The translations under genes were made by a program, and so were the position numbers. Of a stretch of 64,000 bases of DNA, positions 8,099 to 16,868 are shown in pieces. Origin of the DNA: Verrucomicrobiales bacterium (GTDB lineage: Bacteria > Verrucomicrobiota > Verrucomicrobiia > Verrucomicrobiales > DEV007); the NCBI GenBank assembly GCA_030730365.1, contig JANQVJ010000034.1:1-64000 (forward strand), in the 5' to 3' direction. The notes under the pieces were generated by a model, which did not search any database, was not told the DNA's origin, and saw only the letters and a program-made list of their open reading frames with translations. The stretch's first letter is position 1. Each line of letters opens with the position of its first letter.

Positions 8099-9547
8099 AT
8101 GCCGAAGATGAGACTGTTTGATACGATGAGCCGCGAGGTGCGGGAGTTGACCCCGCTCGACGGGCGTGTCTTCCGCTTTTACTGCTGCGGACCGACGGTC
8201 TACGGGCCGGCTCACATCGGCAATTTTCGCACCTTTGTTCTTCAGGATGTCTTCCGCCGCACTTTGGAGCTCTCGGGCATGCCGACCTTTCACGTCCGCA
8301 ATCTCACTGACGTCGACGACAAGACGATCCGCGATTCGCAGGCGGGCGGGAGGACGCTTAAAGAATTCACCGACTTCTGGCGCGACCGCTTTCAGGAAGA
8401 TTGCGCGAAGTTGAATCTCCTGACTCCGCACATCGAGCCCAGTGCGGTTGAGCACATCCCGCATCAGGTCGAGATGATTCGTGACCTCATGGAAAAGGGG
8501 CACGCCTATGCGAGCGACGATGGCTCGGTCTATTTCAAGGTTTCCAGCTTCGAAAGTTACGGTCGCCTCTCGCGCCTCGATCAGCGCGAGCTGCGCGAGG
8601 GAGCTTCGGGCTCGGTCTCGGACGATGAGTATGAAAAGGACTCTGTCTGCGATTTTGCGCTTTGGAAAGCGAGACGCGACGAGGACGGGGACAACTACTG
8701 GGACAGTCCCTGGGGTCAGGGGCGTCCCGGCTGGCATCTCGAGTGCTCGGCGATGTGCCGCGAATACCTCGGTGACACCTTCGATCTTCACTCGGGCGGC
8801 GTCGATCTCGTCTTCCCTCATCACGAAAACGAGATCGCCCAGAGCGAGGCCTGCACCGGTCATCGCATGGCCGGTCACTGGTTTCACCTCACCCACCTGC
8901 TCGTCGACGGCGGCAAAATGTCGAAGAGCGCGGGTAACTTCTACACTCTCTCGCAACTGATCGAGGCGGGCTTCTCCCCGGCGGAGCTTCGTTACGCCCT
9001 CATCTCGGCGAACTACCGGCAGCCGCTCAACTTTGTCGCGAAAGACACTGCTGGAAGTGAGACCTTCCCCGCGCTCCTCGCCGCCCGCCAGGCCCTGCAG
9101 CGTCTCGCCAAATTTTCGCAGTCTCTCGTCGATGCGAGCGGCCTGACAGAACCACTCACCTACGACGACGCCCTCGCGGTGACCGGGCAAGGATCCTTCG
9201 GCGGTGCCTTCGAGGCGCTTCTTAACGACCTCAACACGCCCGATGCCCTCGGTCGGGTCTTCAGTGCGATGAAGGCGGTCCAGGTCGAGGCTCTGTCCGC
9301 CGATGTTGCGGCACAGGAATTGAAAGGATTCCATCTCATCATGGAGGCTCTCGGACTCGTGCTCCCCGCGACGGGAGGTCCGGTCGCCGAGGCTCCCGGG
9401 GCGCTCGTGCAACTCGCCGCCGACCGTTGGGCCGCGAAGCAGGCGAAAAACTGGGCCGAGTCAGACCGGCTCCGCGACGAAATTTCCGCCGCCGGCTGGG
9501 AAATCAAAGACACCAAGGAAGGATACGAACTATGTCCGAAAAGCTGA
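8099..9547 (+). CDS. cysS: Cysteinyl-tRNA synthetase
   Basis: A class I aminoacyl-tRNA synthetase, 482 residues, that charges tRNA-Cys in the cytoplasm. It has the HIGH motif as HIGN (residues 39-42), the Zn-site start YCCGPTVYGP, the LECSAMC and FPHHENEIAQSEA Zn/substrate blocks, and the KMSKS loop at 273-277. Length is normal for the family. The 3' end overlaps hemB by 16 bases, so the two are probably translated from one mRNA. ATG at 8099; a second ATG at residue 4 is possible. A long reverse-strand frame lies under this gene and is a codon-bias shadow. Confidence 0.97.
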   Translation: MPKMRLFDTMSREVRELTPLDGRVFRFYCCGPTVYGPAHIGNFRTFVLQDVFRRTLELSGMPTFHVRNLTDVDDKTIRDSQAGGRTLKEFTDFWRDRFQEDCAKLNLLTPHIEPSAVEHIPHQVEMIRDLMEKGHAYASDDGSVYFKVSSFESYGRLSRLDQRELREGASGSVSDDEYEKDSVCDFALWKARRDEDGDNYWDSPWGQGRPGWHLECSAMCREYLGDTFDLHSGGVDLVFPHHENEIAQSEACTGHRMAGHWFHLTHLLVDGGKMSKSAGNFYTLSQLIEAGFSPAELRYALISANYRQPLNFVAKDTAGSETFPALLAARQALQRLAKFSQSLVDASGLTEPLTYDDALAVTGQGSFGGAFEALLNDLNTPDALGRVFSAMKAVQVEALSADVAAQELKGFHLIMEALGLVLPATGGPVAEAPGALVQLAADRWAAKQAKNWAESDRLRDEISAAGWEIKDTKEGYELCPKS

Positions 9548-10533
9548 ACCTGCCCATTCGCCCGCGCCGCAACCGCAAGACCCGCGGAATCCGCGGTCTC
9601 GTGAGAGAGACGATCCTGCATCCGTCGGATCTCATCTATCCGCTCTTCATCCATGACGCCCCGCAAAATGACCCGATCACCTCGATGCCGGGTTGCCACC
9701 GCTGGAGTCTCGAAGGTCTTCTCACCGAAGTCGGCGAGGCCTGGGAGGCCGGGGTGCGCGCTATCGTCTTTTTCCCCAAGATCGAGGATGATCTGAAAAC
9801 ACCACTCGCGGAGGAATGCTTTAATCCCGAAGGACTCGTTCCGCGGGCGATCAGAGCGGTGCGCGCCGTTTACCCTGACATTACCATTATCACCGATGTC
9901 GCCCTCGATCCCTATAACTCCGACGGGCATGACGGTCTTGTCGAAAAGACCGCCGCGGGGGATCTCAAGATTATCAACGACGAAACCGTTGCCGTGCTCT
10001 GCCGTCAGGCGCTCTGCCACGCCGCCGCCGGTGCCGACATCGTCTCGCCGAGCGACATGATGGACGGTCGCGTTGGCGAGATCCGGGCGGCTCTCGACGA
10101 GGCGGGTTACGAAGAGGTCTCCATTCTCAGCTACACCGCGAAGTATGCTTCGGCCTACTACGGGCCCTTCCGCGGGGCGCTCGATTCCGCGCCCAAGGCA
10201 GGGGATAAAAAGACCTACCAGATGGATCCCGCGAACCGCCGCGAAGCGCTCCGCGAAGCTGAACTCGATATCGCCGAAGGCGCCGACATGATCATGGTCA
10301 AGCCGGCTGGGCCCTACCTCGACGTCATCCGCACGCTGCGCGACGCTTTTGACATCCCCATCGCCGCCTACCAGGTGAGTGGCGAATACCTCATGATCAA
10401 ATCCGCCGCCAAAGATGGCTGGATCGATGAAGAGAAAGTGGCCCTCGAGTCACTTATCGGGATCAAGCGCGCCGGCGCTGACATGATCCTGACCTATTTT
10501 GCGAAAGACGTGGCGCGTCGGCTGGGGAGGTAG
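9532..10533 (+). CDS. hemB: Delta-aminolevulinic acid dehydratase (porphobilinogen synthase)
   Basis: Condenses two 5-aminolevulinate molecules to porphobilinogen in tetrapyrrole/heme synthesis. 333 residues, normal length. The two active-site lysines are visible: Lys204 in SYTAKYASAYYGPFR and Lys257 in IMVKPAGPYLD. The metal-site segment reads DVALDPYNSDGHDG: aspartates replace the cysteines of zinc-dependent enzymes, so this is the magnesium-type variant. The ATG at 9532 lies inside the 3' end of cysS behind AAGGAAGG; the frame is open upstream but unconserved. c-type cytochrome-like proteins elsewhere in the window would need heme. Confidence 0.97.
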   Translation: MSEKLNLPIRPRRNRKTRGIRGLVRETILHPSDLIYPLFIHDAPQNDPITSMPGCHRWSLEGLLTEVGEAWEAGVRAIVFFPKIEDDLKTPLAEECFNPEGLVPRAIRAVRAVYPDITIITDVALDPYNSDGHDGLVEKTAAGDLKIINDETVAVLCRQALCHAAAGADIVSPSDMMDGRVGEIRAALDEAGYEEVSILSYTAKYASAYYGPFRGALDSAPKAGDKKTYQMDPANRREALREAELDIAEGADMIMVKPAGPYLDVIRTLRDAFDIPIAAYQVSGEYLMIKSAAKDGWIDEEKVALESLIGIKRAGADMILTYFAKDVARRLGR

Positions 10534-10616
10534 AAGCGGGTTTCCGTCACCAAATTCGGAAAGATGTAAATTCTCATTGGTAAGTGTACGCCATTGGCGT
10601 ATCCTCTTGGGAGGAC

Positions 10617-10937
10617 ATGATCTTCTTTGAGACCAGTGTATTTACGAGCCAAATCGTTTCTCTGCTCGACGATGAATCTTATGCGGAGTTTCAGCAGGTT
10701 TTGGTTGCCGATCCGGAGGCGGGAAACCTCATTCCCCGCAGCGGCGGTCTAAGGAAAATCCGGTGGAAACTTGCCGGGTCGGGAAAAAGCGGAGGAATCT
10801 GAGTCATTTATTATTTGGTTTGTGCGAATGAGATTTTTCTTCTCTTCGCATACACGAAAGGAAAACAGGAAAATCTAACGGAGGATCAGGTTCGAAAACT
10901 TAGGAACTTGGTCGGGAATTACTTGAGCCATGAATGA
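10617..10937 (+). pseudogene. RelE/HigB-like toxin interrupted by an in-frame TGA
   Basis: A type II toxin of the RelE/HigB mRNA-interferase family, 106 codons, on the 5' side of its antitoxin gene and overlapping it by 8 bases. Recognisable parts are FTSQIVSLLDDESYAEFQ, LVADPEAGNLIPRSGGLRKI, RWKLAGSGKSGGI, then after the stop VIYYLVCANEIFLLFAYTKG and LTEDQVRKLRNLV. The TGA at 10800-10802 replaces the arginine of the family's GG-x-RVIYY block. A single C-to-T change of CGA would do this, and the frame is otherwise intact. The truncated 61-residue product would lack the catalytic C-terminal strand. Start ATG at 10617. Either a very recent pseudogene, a sequencing error or readthrough. Confidence 0.7.
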
Positions 10938-11220
10938 AGCCGATTTTGATCAGTTGTGTGAAAGCATTCGCCAAGCAGGTGAGATAAAGAGTGGAGTGCG
11001 AAAGGCGTCCCGCGTGTTTTCTTATCCAGACCCGGACGCCAAGGCGATTCGAGAAAGGTTGGGGATTTCACAGTCCCGTTTTGCTGCGATTATCGGTGTC
11101 AGCGTCCGGACCTTGCAAAACTGGGAGCAGGGGCGCCGCCACCCGGAAGGTCCTGCAAAAGCGCTGCTGCGAGTGGTCGATCGTGATCCCGAAGCCGTGT
11201 TGCACGCACTTCACAACTGA
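10930..11220 (+). CDS. HigA-like XRE antitoxin
   Basis: A 96-residue helix-turn-helix antitoxin/autorepressor. The XRE domain occupies about residues 37-90 (IRERLGISQSRFAAIIGVSV, then RTLQNWEQGRRHPEGPAK). This organisation, toxin first and an antitoxin of NadS/HigA type second, is known from HigBA-like modules, where the antitoxin binds the toxin and represses the shared promoter. Start ATG at 10930 overlaps the toxin's last codons, implying translational coupling. With the toxin broken by a stop, the antitoxin may survive as a solo regulator. Confidence 0.85.
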   Translation: MNEADFDQLCESIRQAGEIKSGVRKASRVFSYPDPDAKAIRERLGISQSRFAAIIGVSVRTLQNWEQGRRHPEGPAKALLRVVDRDPEAVLHALHN

Positions 11221-11227
11221 AGTTCAG

Positions 11228-12526
11228 TCACCCGCCGACCCCGAAAAACATCCCCGCGATCGAGGCGCTAAGGAGGGTCGCGATAGTCCCGGCGATCATG
11301 GCTTTGACCCCGAGCTCGGCGAGGTCACCGCGACGTTCGGGGGCGAGCACGCCGATGCCGCCGATCTGGATGCCGATGGAGCTGAGATTGGCAAAGCCGC
11401 AGAGAGCGAAGGTGGCGAGGAAAATGGACTTGGGTCCCATCGCGGCGGCGGACTTCAGTTCCCCGAGTTGCAGGTAGGCGACGAATTCGTTCGAGACGAG
11501 GCGCGTCCCGAGCAACTGGCCGAGTTGCAGCATGTCACCGCGCTCCGCTCCGATAAGAGCAGCGACGGGAGCGAAAAGAAAGCCGAGAATGGCCTCCATC
11601 GAGAGATTTTCGAAGACCCCGCCACTTGCCTGCGCGACGAGCCCGTTGACCCAGCCGTCGCCGCCGCCGAGGGCGCCAACCCAGCCGAAGATCCCGTTGA
11701 GTAGGGCGATCGCCGCGACAAAGACGATGAGAATAGCGGCCACATTTAGGGCGAGCCGTAGTCCGTCGGTCGTCCCCTGCGCGAGGGCGTCGAGGATGTT
11801 GCGGCCGTGGCTGTCACGCGGCACAAAAAGGTCCTCGCTGATCATCTCGCGCTCGGGCACTAACATTTTCGCCACGTAGAGGGCGGCTGGCGCATTCATC
11901 ATCGAGGCGGTAAGGAGTTGTTTTGCGACCATCGCTTCGACGAGGGGATCGCCTGCGCCGAGGGTGACGACGTAGAGTGCGAAGACACTGCCGGCGATGG
12001 TGGCCATTCCCCCGGTCATCAGGGCCATGAGCTCGGACCTCGTCATTCTCGCAATGTAGGGTTTCACTACAAGCGGAGCCTCGGTTTGGCCGACAAAAAT
12101 ATTGGCGGCGGCGGCGAGACTCTCCGCGCCCGAGAGTTTCATGAGCCGCGACATGACCCAGGCAAAGCCAAAGACGATCCATTGCAGAACCCCGAGATAA
12201 TAAAGCAGCGAGGTCAGGGCCGAGACGAAAATGATGACCGGTAGCACTTTAAAGGCAAAGCCGTAGCGGCTCGCGTCGACGAGTTCACCGAACATGAAGC
12301 GCGCTCCGATATCGCTGTAGCCGAGCAGTTTCACAAAACCACCCGAGGCCCACTCGATTACTCCACTGAAAGGGGTCGCGAGGAGGAGCATCGCCAGAAC
12401 GACCTGCAGGGCGATCCCGCCGCCGATGAGCCGCCAGTTGATCCCGCTCCGATGATTGCTGAGAAGATAGCAGAACCCGAGAAGGATGATGATGCCGAAG
12501 AGGCCTCGTGCGATAGGCTCTATCAT
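11228..12526 (-). CDS. Concentrative nucleoside transporter (CNT/NupC family)
   Basis: A 432-residue inner-membrane Na+- or H+-coupled nucleoside importer. It has about ten hydrophobic segments. Family motifs are AAANIFVGQTEAPLVVKPYI (the GQTEAP substrate/ion site) and the C-terminal SNEFVAYLQL and CGFANLSSIGIQIGG blocks. It is followed by the Gfo/Idh/MocA gene's stop region in the opposite order; the 10-base gap to the upstream oxidoreductase suggests one transcript. Start ATG at 12526. Nucleoside specificity cannot be read from the sequence. Confidence 0.93.
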   Translation of the reverse strand: MIEPIARGLFGIIILLGFCYLLSNHRSGINWRLIGGGIALQVVLAMLLLATPFSGVIEWASGGFVKLLGYSDIGARFMFGELVDASRYGFAFKVLPVIIFVSALTSLLYYLGVLQWIVFGFAWVMSRLMKLSGAESLAAAANIFVGQTEAPLVVKPYIARMTRSELMALMTGGMATIAGSVFALYVVTLGAGDPLVEAMVAKQLLTASMMNAPAALYVAKMLVPEREMISEDLFVPRDSHGRNILDALAQGTTDGLRLALNVAAILIVFVAAIALLNGIFGWVGALGGGDGWVNGLVAQASGGVFENLSMEAILGFLFAPVAALIGAERGDMLQLGQLLGTRLVSNEFVAYLQLGELKSAAAMGPKSIFLATFALCGFANLSSIGIQIGGIGVLAPERRGDLAELGVKAMIAGTIATLLSASIAGMFFGVGG

Positions 12527-12536
12527 GATGCCGCTT

Positions 12537-13619
12537 TTACAGAAAAATTTCCCTGCCGCCCGAGCGAGCCGATTGCAGGCACGCGTCGAGGACGAGCTGG
12601 GTCTTTAGGGTGATGTCAGGCCAGTGCGGATCGGGTTGCCCGCCGAGGACGAGTTCGCCGAAGCGGCGGAAGAGTTTGGTCTCCTGCGCGGTGGGATGGC
12701 TGTCGGAGTATTCGTGGACGGCGACGCGACGGCTGTGACGCTCCATGTGGAACCGGCAGACTTCCGTCTCAAAGCGGGCCTGCTCGATTTCAAAACTGAC
12801 TTCGGGTCCGTGAAAGGGCAATACGAAATCCCGTATCGCGATGTGTCCGGCGGTCCCGCCGATGTTGAACCACTGCTGGTGCTCGGCCTCGAAGCTGCAA
12901 TAGAAACTCGCGGTGACGCCGCCGGCAAAATCCATTTCGGCGGAGAGGGAGATCGGGACAGCGGTCTCGCGTATCATACGGGCACGGACCGCCAGGGGCA
13001 TGGTGTAACCCATCGTCCAGAGCGCCATGCGGATGCAGTACCAGCCGAGATCACCGAGGCTGCCCAGAGGCTCCAGTCCCGCCTGCATGCGGATGTTCTC
13101 CGTGAAAAAACTCTCCGGCGCCATGAAGCTGAATTGCGAGGCGATGCGTTTGATTTCACCGACGGCGTGGCCGGCATCGAGTTCGCGCCGCAAGGCGGTG
13201 AGGCGGTCGCTGTGCATGAACATGACGCCGTCCATGAATTGCACCTTCGCTTCCTCACAGGCCTCGATGATCTCGCGCACCTGGCCCGCATCGACCCCGC
13301 ACGGCTTTTCGCAGAGGACGTGTTTGCCGGCGGCGGCGGCGGCGAGGACATACTCCTTGCGTAGCCCGGTCGGGAGGGGAATGTAAAGGGCGTCGATGTC
13401 GTCGGCGGCGATCATCTCCTCGTATCCCGCGATCGCTCTCGGAGCAGGGTGATGCGGGATCTGTGTCTGATTCTCCGCGATGTAGGCAGCGGCGCGGTCG
13501 GCGGTGCGGCTGGCGACGGCGACGAGTCGTCCGTTCCGGCTGTGGCGTATCGCCTGCCAGTTTTTACGGGCGATCCCGGCGGTGCCGAGAATGCCCCAGC
13601 GACATGGTTTTTCGGTCAT
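12537..13619 (-). CDS. Gfo/Idh/MocA family NAD(P)-dependent oxidoreductase
   Basis: A 360-residue sugar/inositol dehydrogenase-like enzyme. The N-terminal Rossmann fold has GILGTAGIARKNWQAIRHS, and the family signature EKPCGVDAGQVREII follows near residue 105, its Lys being the usual catalytic residue. The C-terminal half carries the GFO_IDH_MocA beta-sheet domain (SLGDLGWYCIRMALWTMGY). Members oxidise sugars, inositols or trans-dihydrodiols; the substrate here is unknown. It lies 10 bases upstream of the nucleoside transporter on the same strand, so a role in using an imported nucleoside-derived sugar is possible but unproven. Confidence 0.92.
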   Translation of the reverse strand: MTEKPCRWGILGTAGIARKNWQAIRHSRNGRLVAVASRTADRAAAYIAENQTQIPHHPAPRAIAGYEEMIAADDIDALYIPLPTGLRKEYVLAAAAAGKHVLCEKPCGVDAGQVREIIEACEEAKVQFMDGVMFMHSDRLTALRRELDAGHAVGEIKRIASQFSFMAPESFFTENIRMQAGLEPLGSLGDLGWYCIRMALWTMGYTMPLAVRARMIRETAVPISLSAEMDFAGGVTASFYCSFEAEHQQWFNIGGTAGHIAIRDFVLPFHGPEVSFEIEQARFETEVCRFHMERHSRRVAVHEYSDSHPTAQETKLFRRFGELVLGGQPDPHWPDITLKTQLVLDACLQSARSGGREIFL

Positions 13620-13634
13620 GAGAGGGTGGAGTCA

Positions 13635-13663
13635 ACAGGGTTTAGTCACTCATTCAACCCTGT
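13635..13663 (-). terminator. Intergenic hairpin between two minus-strand genes
   Basis: Perfect 8-bp arms ACAGGGTT (13635-13642) and AACCCTGT (13656-13663) surround a 13-base loop. It lies 22 bases beyond the stop of the HExxH protein and before the Gfo/Idh gene. No U-tract follows, so terminator function is tentative. Confidence 0.4.
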
Positions 13664-13685
13664 CAGGCGCGCTTGCAACCGGCTC

Positions 13686-14879
13686 TTAGCGGAAGTTGAT
13701 CTTCACCCCGCGCGACCTCCAGCCCTGTGTGATGGCTCCCTCCATTTCGTCCCAGGTGCGTCCGGCGAGGAGCGGCTCGAAGAGTTCGGGTGGTTTCTTA
13801 TCTTCTTTCAGCGCTTTTAGGAATCCCTTCATATTGGCGGCGTCCTTGTCCCCGTCCATGTGGAAGTAGTAGTAAACGAGCAGGGCGGAGAGGCCGTAGC
13901 TGAGCTGGGCGTCGGAGAGGAATGACTCGTAGCTCTGCATGAAAAACTCCTGCAAATCGGGTGCGGTGAACTCCTCGCCGAGGGCGCGTCCGCCCTGGCC
14001 GTTCTCGCCGTAGGCGGTGACCTTGGCAATGAGCTTCTGCATGTCCGCGAGACTGAACTTGCCCGAGCGATAGCCGCTGTTGGCGATGTACTCGGCCATG
14101 CCCTCGGTGAACCACCCGCGGGATCCCTCGGCATAGTATTCGGCGTCGGTGAGCTGGTGGGCGATCTCGTGCGAGAGGGTCGTGTTCTCCTTGTCGTAAT
14201 CGACGCTGTAGTTGCTGCCCACTTTTTTCACTCCGAGACTCGTCAGGGGGATGAGGATATCGCCCTCGCCGCCGCTACTGATGTAGACCCCGGCGGAGTC
14301 GGGCGGGCCGCCCTTGGAAATGTAGGCCTCGCGGGTTTCGAAAAGATGAATCTTGTGCCGCGCCTGGCGGAAGGGCTTGACCATGCCGAGGGGGAGCTCG
14401 CGACAGACCTGATTGGTCGCTTCGAAGAGCAGGGAAAAACGCTTCACGAGTGAGGTGTTGAGTTTCACATCACAGATGAATTCGTAGTGCGGGCTGGCGT
14501 AGATGTATTCATTTGCCGCCTCGTCTTCCTTGAGCACTTCGATCTCCTGATCAATGTCGATGGAGACGAGTTTGGGCCAGGGGCTGTCCCAGTTCGCTTT
14601 GATTTCACCGTCCTTTGACGGATCGGTCATGTCGCTCTTTTTCCAGCCTTTGATGAAGTCCTGATCGGACGGGGAAAGGCTCGCGATGACGACTTCGAAA
14701 TTATTCCCGTTCATCTGCAGGACCGCCTTCTCCCCAACGATCTCGACGAGAGTGGCGACGATCGTTTTTCCTCCGCTGTTGGTCCACGATCGTTCCTCTG
14801 CGAGGAGGGGAAGCGTGGTGACGAGGAAGAGCAGGACCGCGAGGGGCTGGAGGCGCAGGTGCATATGTCGTCGCACCAT
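13686..14879 (-). CDS. Secreted SHD1-domain protein with HExxH peptidase motif
   Basis: A 397-residue exported protein. A signal peptide (LQPLAVLLFLVTTLPLLAEE) is followed by an SLA1-homology-1-like (SHD1) domain, RSWTNSGGKTIVATLVEI to ASLSPSDQDFI, a domain much used by PVC bacteria. The rest carries a gluzincin-type zinc site: SHEIAHQLTD near residues 236-245, with a downstream glutamate in GWFTEGMAEYIAN. It is therefore a probable zinc metallopeptidase of unknown substrate, acting outside the cytoplasm. The frame is open back to a TTG at 14903, but the ATG at 14879 (or 14864) gives a better signal sequence. Divergent from recQ. Peptidase activity is inferred from the motif only. Confidence 0.75.
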   Translation of the reverse strand: MVRRHMHLRLQPLAVLLFLVTTLPLLAEERSWTNSGGKTIVATLVEIVGEKAVLQMNGNNFEVVIASLSPSDQDFIKGWKKSDMTDPSKDGEIKANWDSPWPKLVSIDIDQEIEVLKEDEAANEYIYASPHYEFICDVKLNTSLVKRFSLLFEATNQVCRELPLGMVKPFRQARHKIHLFETREAYISKGGPPDSAGVYISSGGEGDILIPLTSLGVKKVGSNYSVDYDKENTTLSHEIAHQLTDAEYYAEGSRGWFTEGMAEYIANSGYRSGKFSLADMQKLIAKVTAYGENGQGGRALGEEFTAPDLQEFFMQSYESFLSDAQLSYGLSALLVYYYFHMDGDKDAANMKGFLKALKEDKKPPELFEPLLAGRTWDEMEGAITQGWRSRGVKINFR

Positions 14880-14945
14880 AGGGTTCTTTAAAAATTGCTT
14901 CAAGCCTATAGAGCGGCATCTTTCCGCCGTTCAGGAGTACGAAAA

Positions 14946-16862
14946 ATGATGGATAAAGACGCGGCCTTAGATCAATGGTTCGGCCATCGGGCGTTTCGTC
15001 CGGGGCAGGAGGCGGTCATCGACGTGCTCCTCGCGGGTCGCTCGGCCCTGGCGCTTTTCCCGACGGGGGCGGGAAAAAGTCTCTGTTATCAGCTCCCCGC
15101 CTTACTATTCGAGCATCTCACGCTCGTGATCTCGCCGCTCATCGCCCTGATGAAAGATCAGGTCGAGGCGCTCCATCAAAAAGGCGTCGCGGCGGCCCGG
15201 CTCGACTCGACGCTGGAGCGGAGCGAGATCGAAGCCATCTACAGCCGGATGCAGGACGGCTCGCTGAAGATCCTCTACGTCGCCCCCGAACGCCTCGCGA
15301 ACGAGGGCTTCCTGCGCCACCTGCGGGCCTGCCGCATCTCCCTGCTCGCGGTCGACGAGGCCCACTGCATCTCGGAGTGGGGCCACAATTTCCGCCCCGA
15401 TTACCTGAAGCTCGCGGAGATGGCGCGGGAGCTGAAGGTCGAGCGTATCCTCGCCCTGACCGCGACGGCGACGCCGCGGGTCGCGGAACAGATCCGTGAG
15501 CGATTCGGAATCGCGGCGGGCGACCACGTCCAGACCGGATTCGCCCGGGCCAACCTCCATTTTCGCATCCATCCCTGTTCGGAGCGCGAGCGCGATGCCC
15601 GGCTCGTTCAGCTCGTGACGTCGGCGACTCCCGGTCCGGCAATTGTCTACGTGACCCTGCAGCAAACCGCCGAGCGGGTCGCCGGTCTCCTCGCGAGAGC
15701 GGGAGTCGATGCGCGTGCCTACCATGCGGGGATGCGCGACGAGGACCGGGCGGCGGTGCAGGATGGCTTTATGTCAGGCAGCATCAACGTGGTCGTGGCC
15801 ACGATCGCCTTCGGCATGGGCGTGGACAAGGCCGACATCCGGCATGTCTATCATTACAACCTGCCGAAGTCGCTCGAGAACTATGTGCAGGAATCGGGGC
15901 GTGCCGGACGGGATGGAGCGATCTCGACCTGCGAGATCCTCGCCTGTGCCGATGACCTCACCGTGCTGGAAAATTTCATCTACGGCGACACGCCCTCGGC
16001 CACGGCGGTGAAGTCGCTCGTCGAGCATGTCCTGCTGCAGGGGGAAAAGTTTTCCATTTCCCGCTACGACCTTTCCCTCTCGCGCGACATGCGCCCGACC
16101 GTCGTCTCGACCGCGCTGACCTATCTGGAGCTCGACGGCGTGATCATTCCCGAAGGCCCCTTTTACGGCGGGTATCAGGTGCAATTGCTGAGGCCTTTTA
16201 AAACGGTCATTACCGGCCACACGCCGGAGCGGCAGCTTTTTCTCACGCGGCTTTTCGAGACAGGGAAAAAGGCGCGGCTCTGGCATCGCTTCACCATCGC
16301 CGACTCCGCCGCTGAGATGGGCGAGCCCGAGGACCGCGTCCGCCGCGCGATCGGCTACCTCGCGGATCAGGGGGATGCAATTGTGAAACCCGACGGACTG
16401 CGCCACGGCTACCGCCTCGCGCCCGAGGGCGAGCGATCGGTCCCGTCTATCGCAGCGCGAATGATCGAGCGCTTCGAATCCCGCGAGGTCGGGGAGATCG
16501 AGCGGCTCCATCTCGTCGAGACGCTTTGCGAAACGCCGCAGTGCACCCCGCAGCAGCTCATCGCCTACTTCGGTGAAACGATGGAGCCGTGCGGCAGCTG
16601 CGGCGTTTGTCTCGGTGAGACGGCCGGCGGTCCGCTCCCGGCGGCTAAGCGTGAGTCCATCTCGCTCGAGCAGGCCGAGGTCATTCGCACGACCAAGGCC
16701 GAGAATCATCCGGCGCTGCGCCAGCCGAGGCAGCTCGCCCGCTTCCTCTGCGGGCTCTCGAGTCCGGCGACGACGCGGGCGAGGCTGAACCGTGACGACC
16801 GCTTCGGCCTGCTTGCCGAGGTGCCGTTTTTTGACGTGCTCACGCACGTGGAGTCGTTTTGA
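14946..16862 (+). CDS. recQ: ATP-dependent DNA helicase RecQ
   Basis: A 638-residue 3'-5' superfamily 2 DNA helicase for recombination and repair. Walker A is FPTGAGKS (GAGKS 41-45), motif II is DEAH (137-140) followed by the RecQ aromatic loop CISEWGHNFRPDYLKL, and motif VI is QESGRAGRDG. A compact RecQ C-terminal region follows with a cysteine-rich site (CETPQCTPQQL and PCGSCGVCLGE). No classical HRDC domain is evident; the last 60 residues are a separate helical tail. AGGAG lies about 8 bases before the ATG at 14946, deciding the start against an upstream alternative at 14895. Convergent with the sialidase gene 6 bases downstream. Confidence 0.93.
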   Translation: MMDKDAALDQWFGHRAFRPGQEAVIDVLLAGRSALALFPTGAGKSLCYQLPALLFEHLTLVISPLIALMKDQVEALHQKGVAAARLDSTLERSEIEAIYSRMQDGSLKILYVAPERLANEGFLRHLRACRISLLAVDEAHCISEWGHNFRPDYLKLAEMARELKVERILALTATATPRVAEQIRERFGIAAGDHVQTGFARANLHFRIHPCSERERDARLVQLVTSATPGPAIVYVTLQQTAERVAGLLARAGVDARAYHAGMRDEDRAAVQDGFMSGSINVVVATIAFGMGVDKADIRHVYHYNLPKSLENYVQESGRAGRDGAISTCEILACADDLTVLENFIYGDTPSATAVKSLVEHVLLQGEKFSISRYDLSLSRDMRPTVVSTALTYLELDGVIIPEGPFYGGYQVQLLRPFKTVITGHTPERQLFLTRLFETGKKARLWHRFTIADSAAEMGEPEDRVRRAIGYLADQGDAIVKPDGLRHGYRLAPEGERSVPSIAARMIERFESREVGEIERLHLVETLCETPQCTPQQLIAYFGETMEPCGSCGVCLGETAGGPLPAAKRESISLEQAEVIRTTKAENHPALRQPRQLARFLCGLSSPATTRARLNRDDRFGLLAEVPFFDVLTHVESF

Positions 16863-16868
16863 GAGGCG

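Noticed and set aside
8096-9412. A 438-codon reverse frame under cysS
   Set aside because: cysS is unmistakable; the reverse frame has no recognisable domain.
15774-16847. A 357-codon reverse frame under recQ
   Set aside because: Shadow of the RecQ coding sequence.
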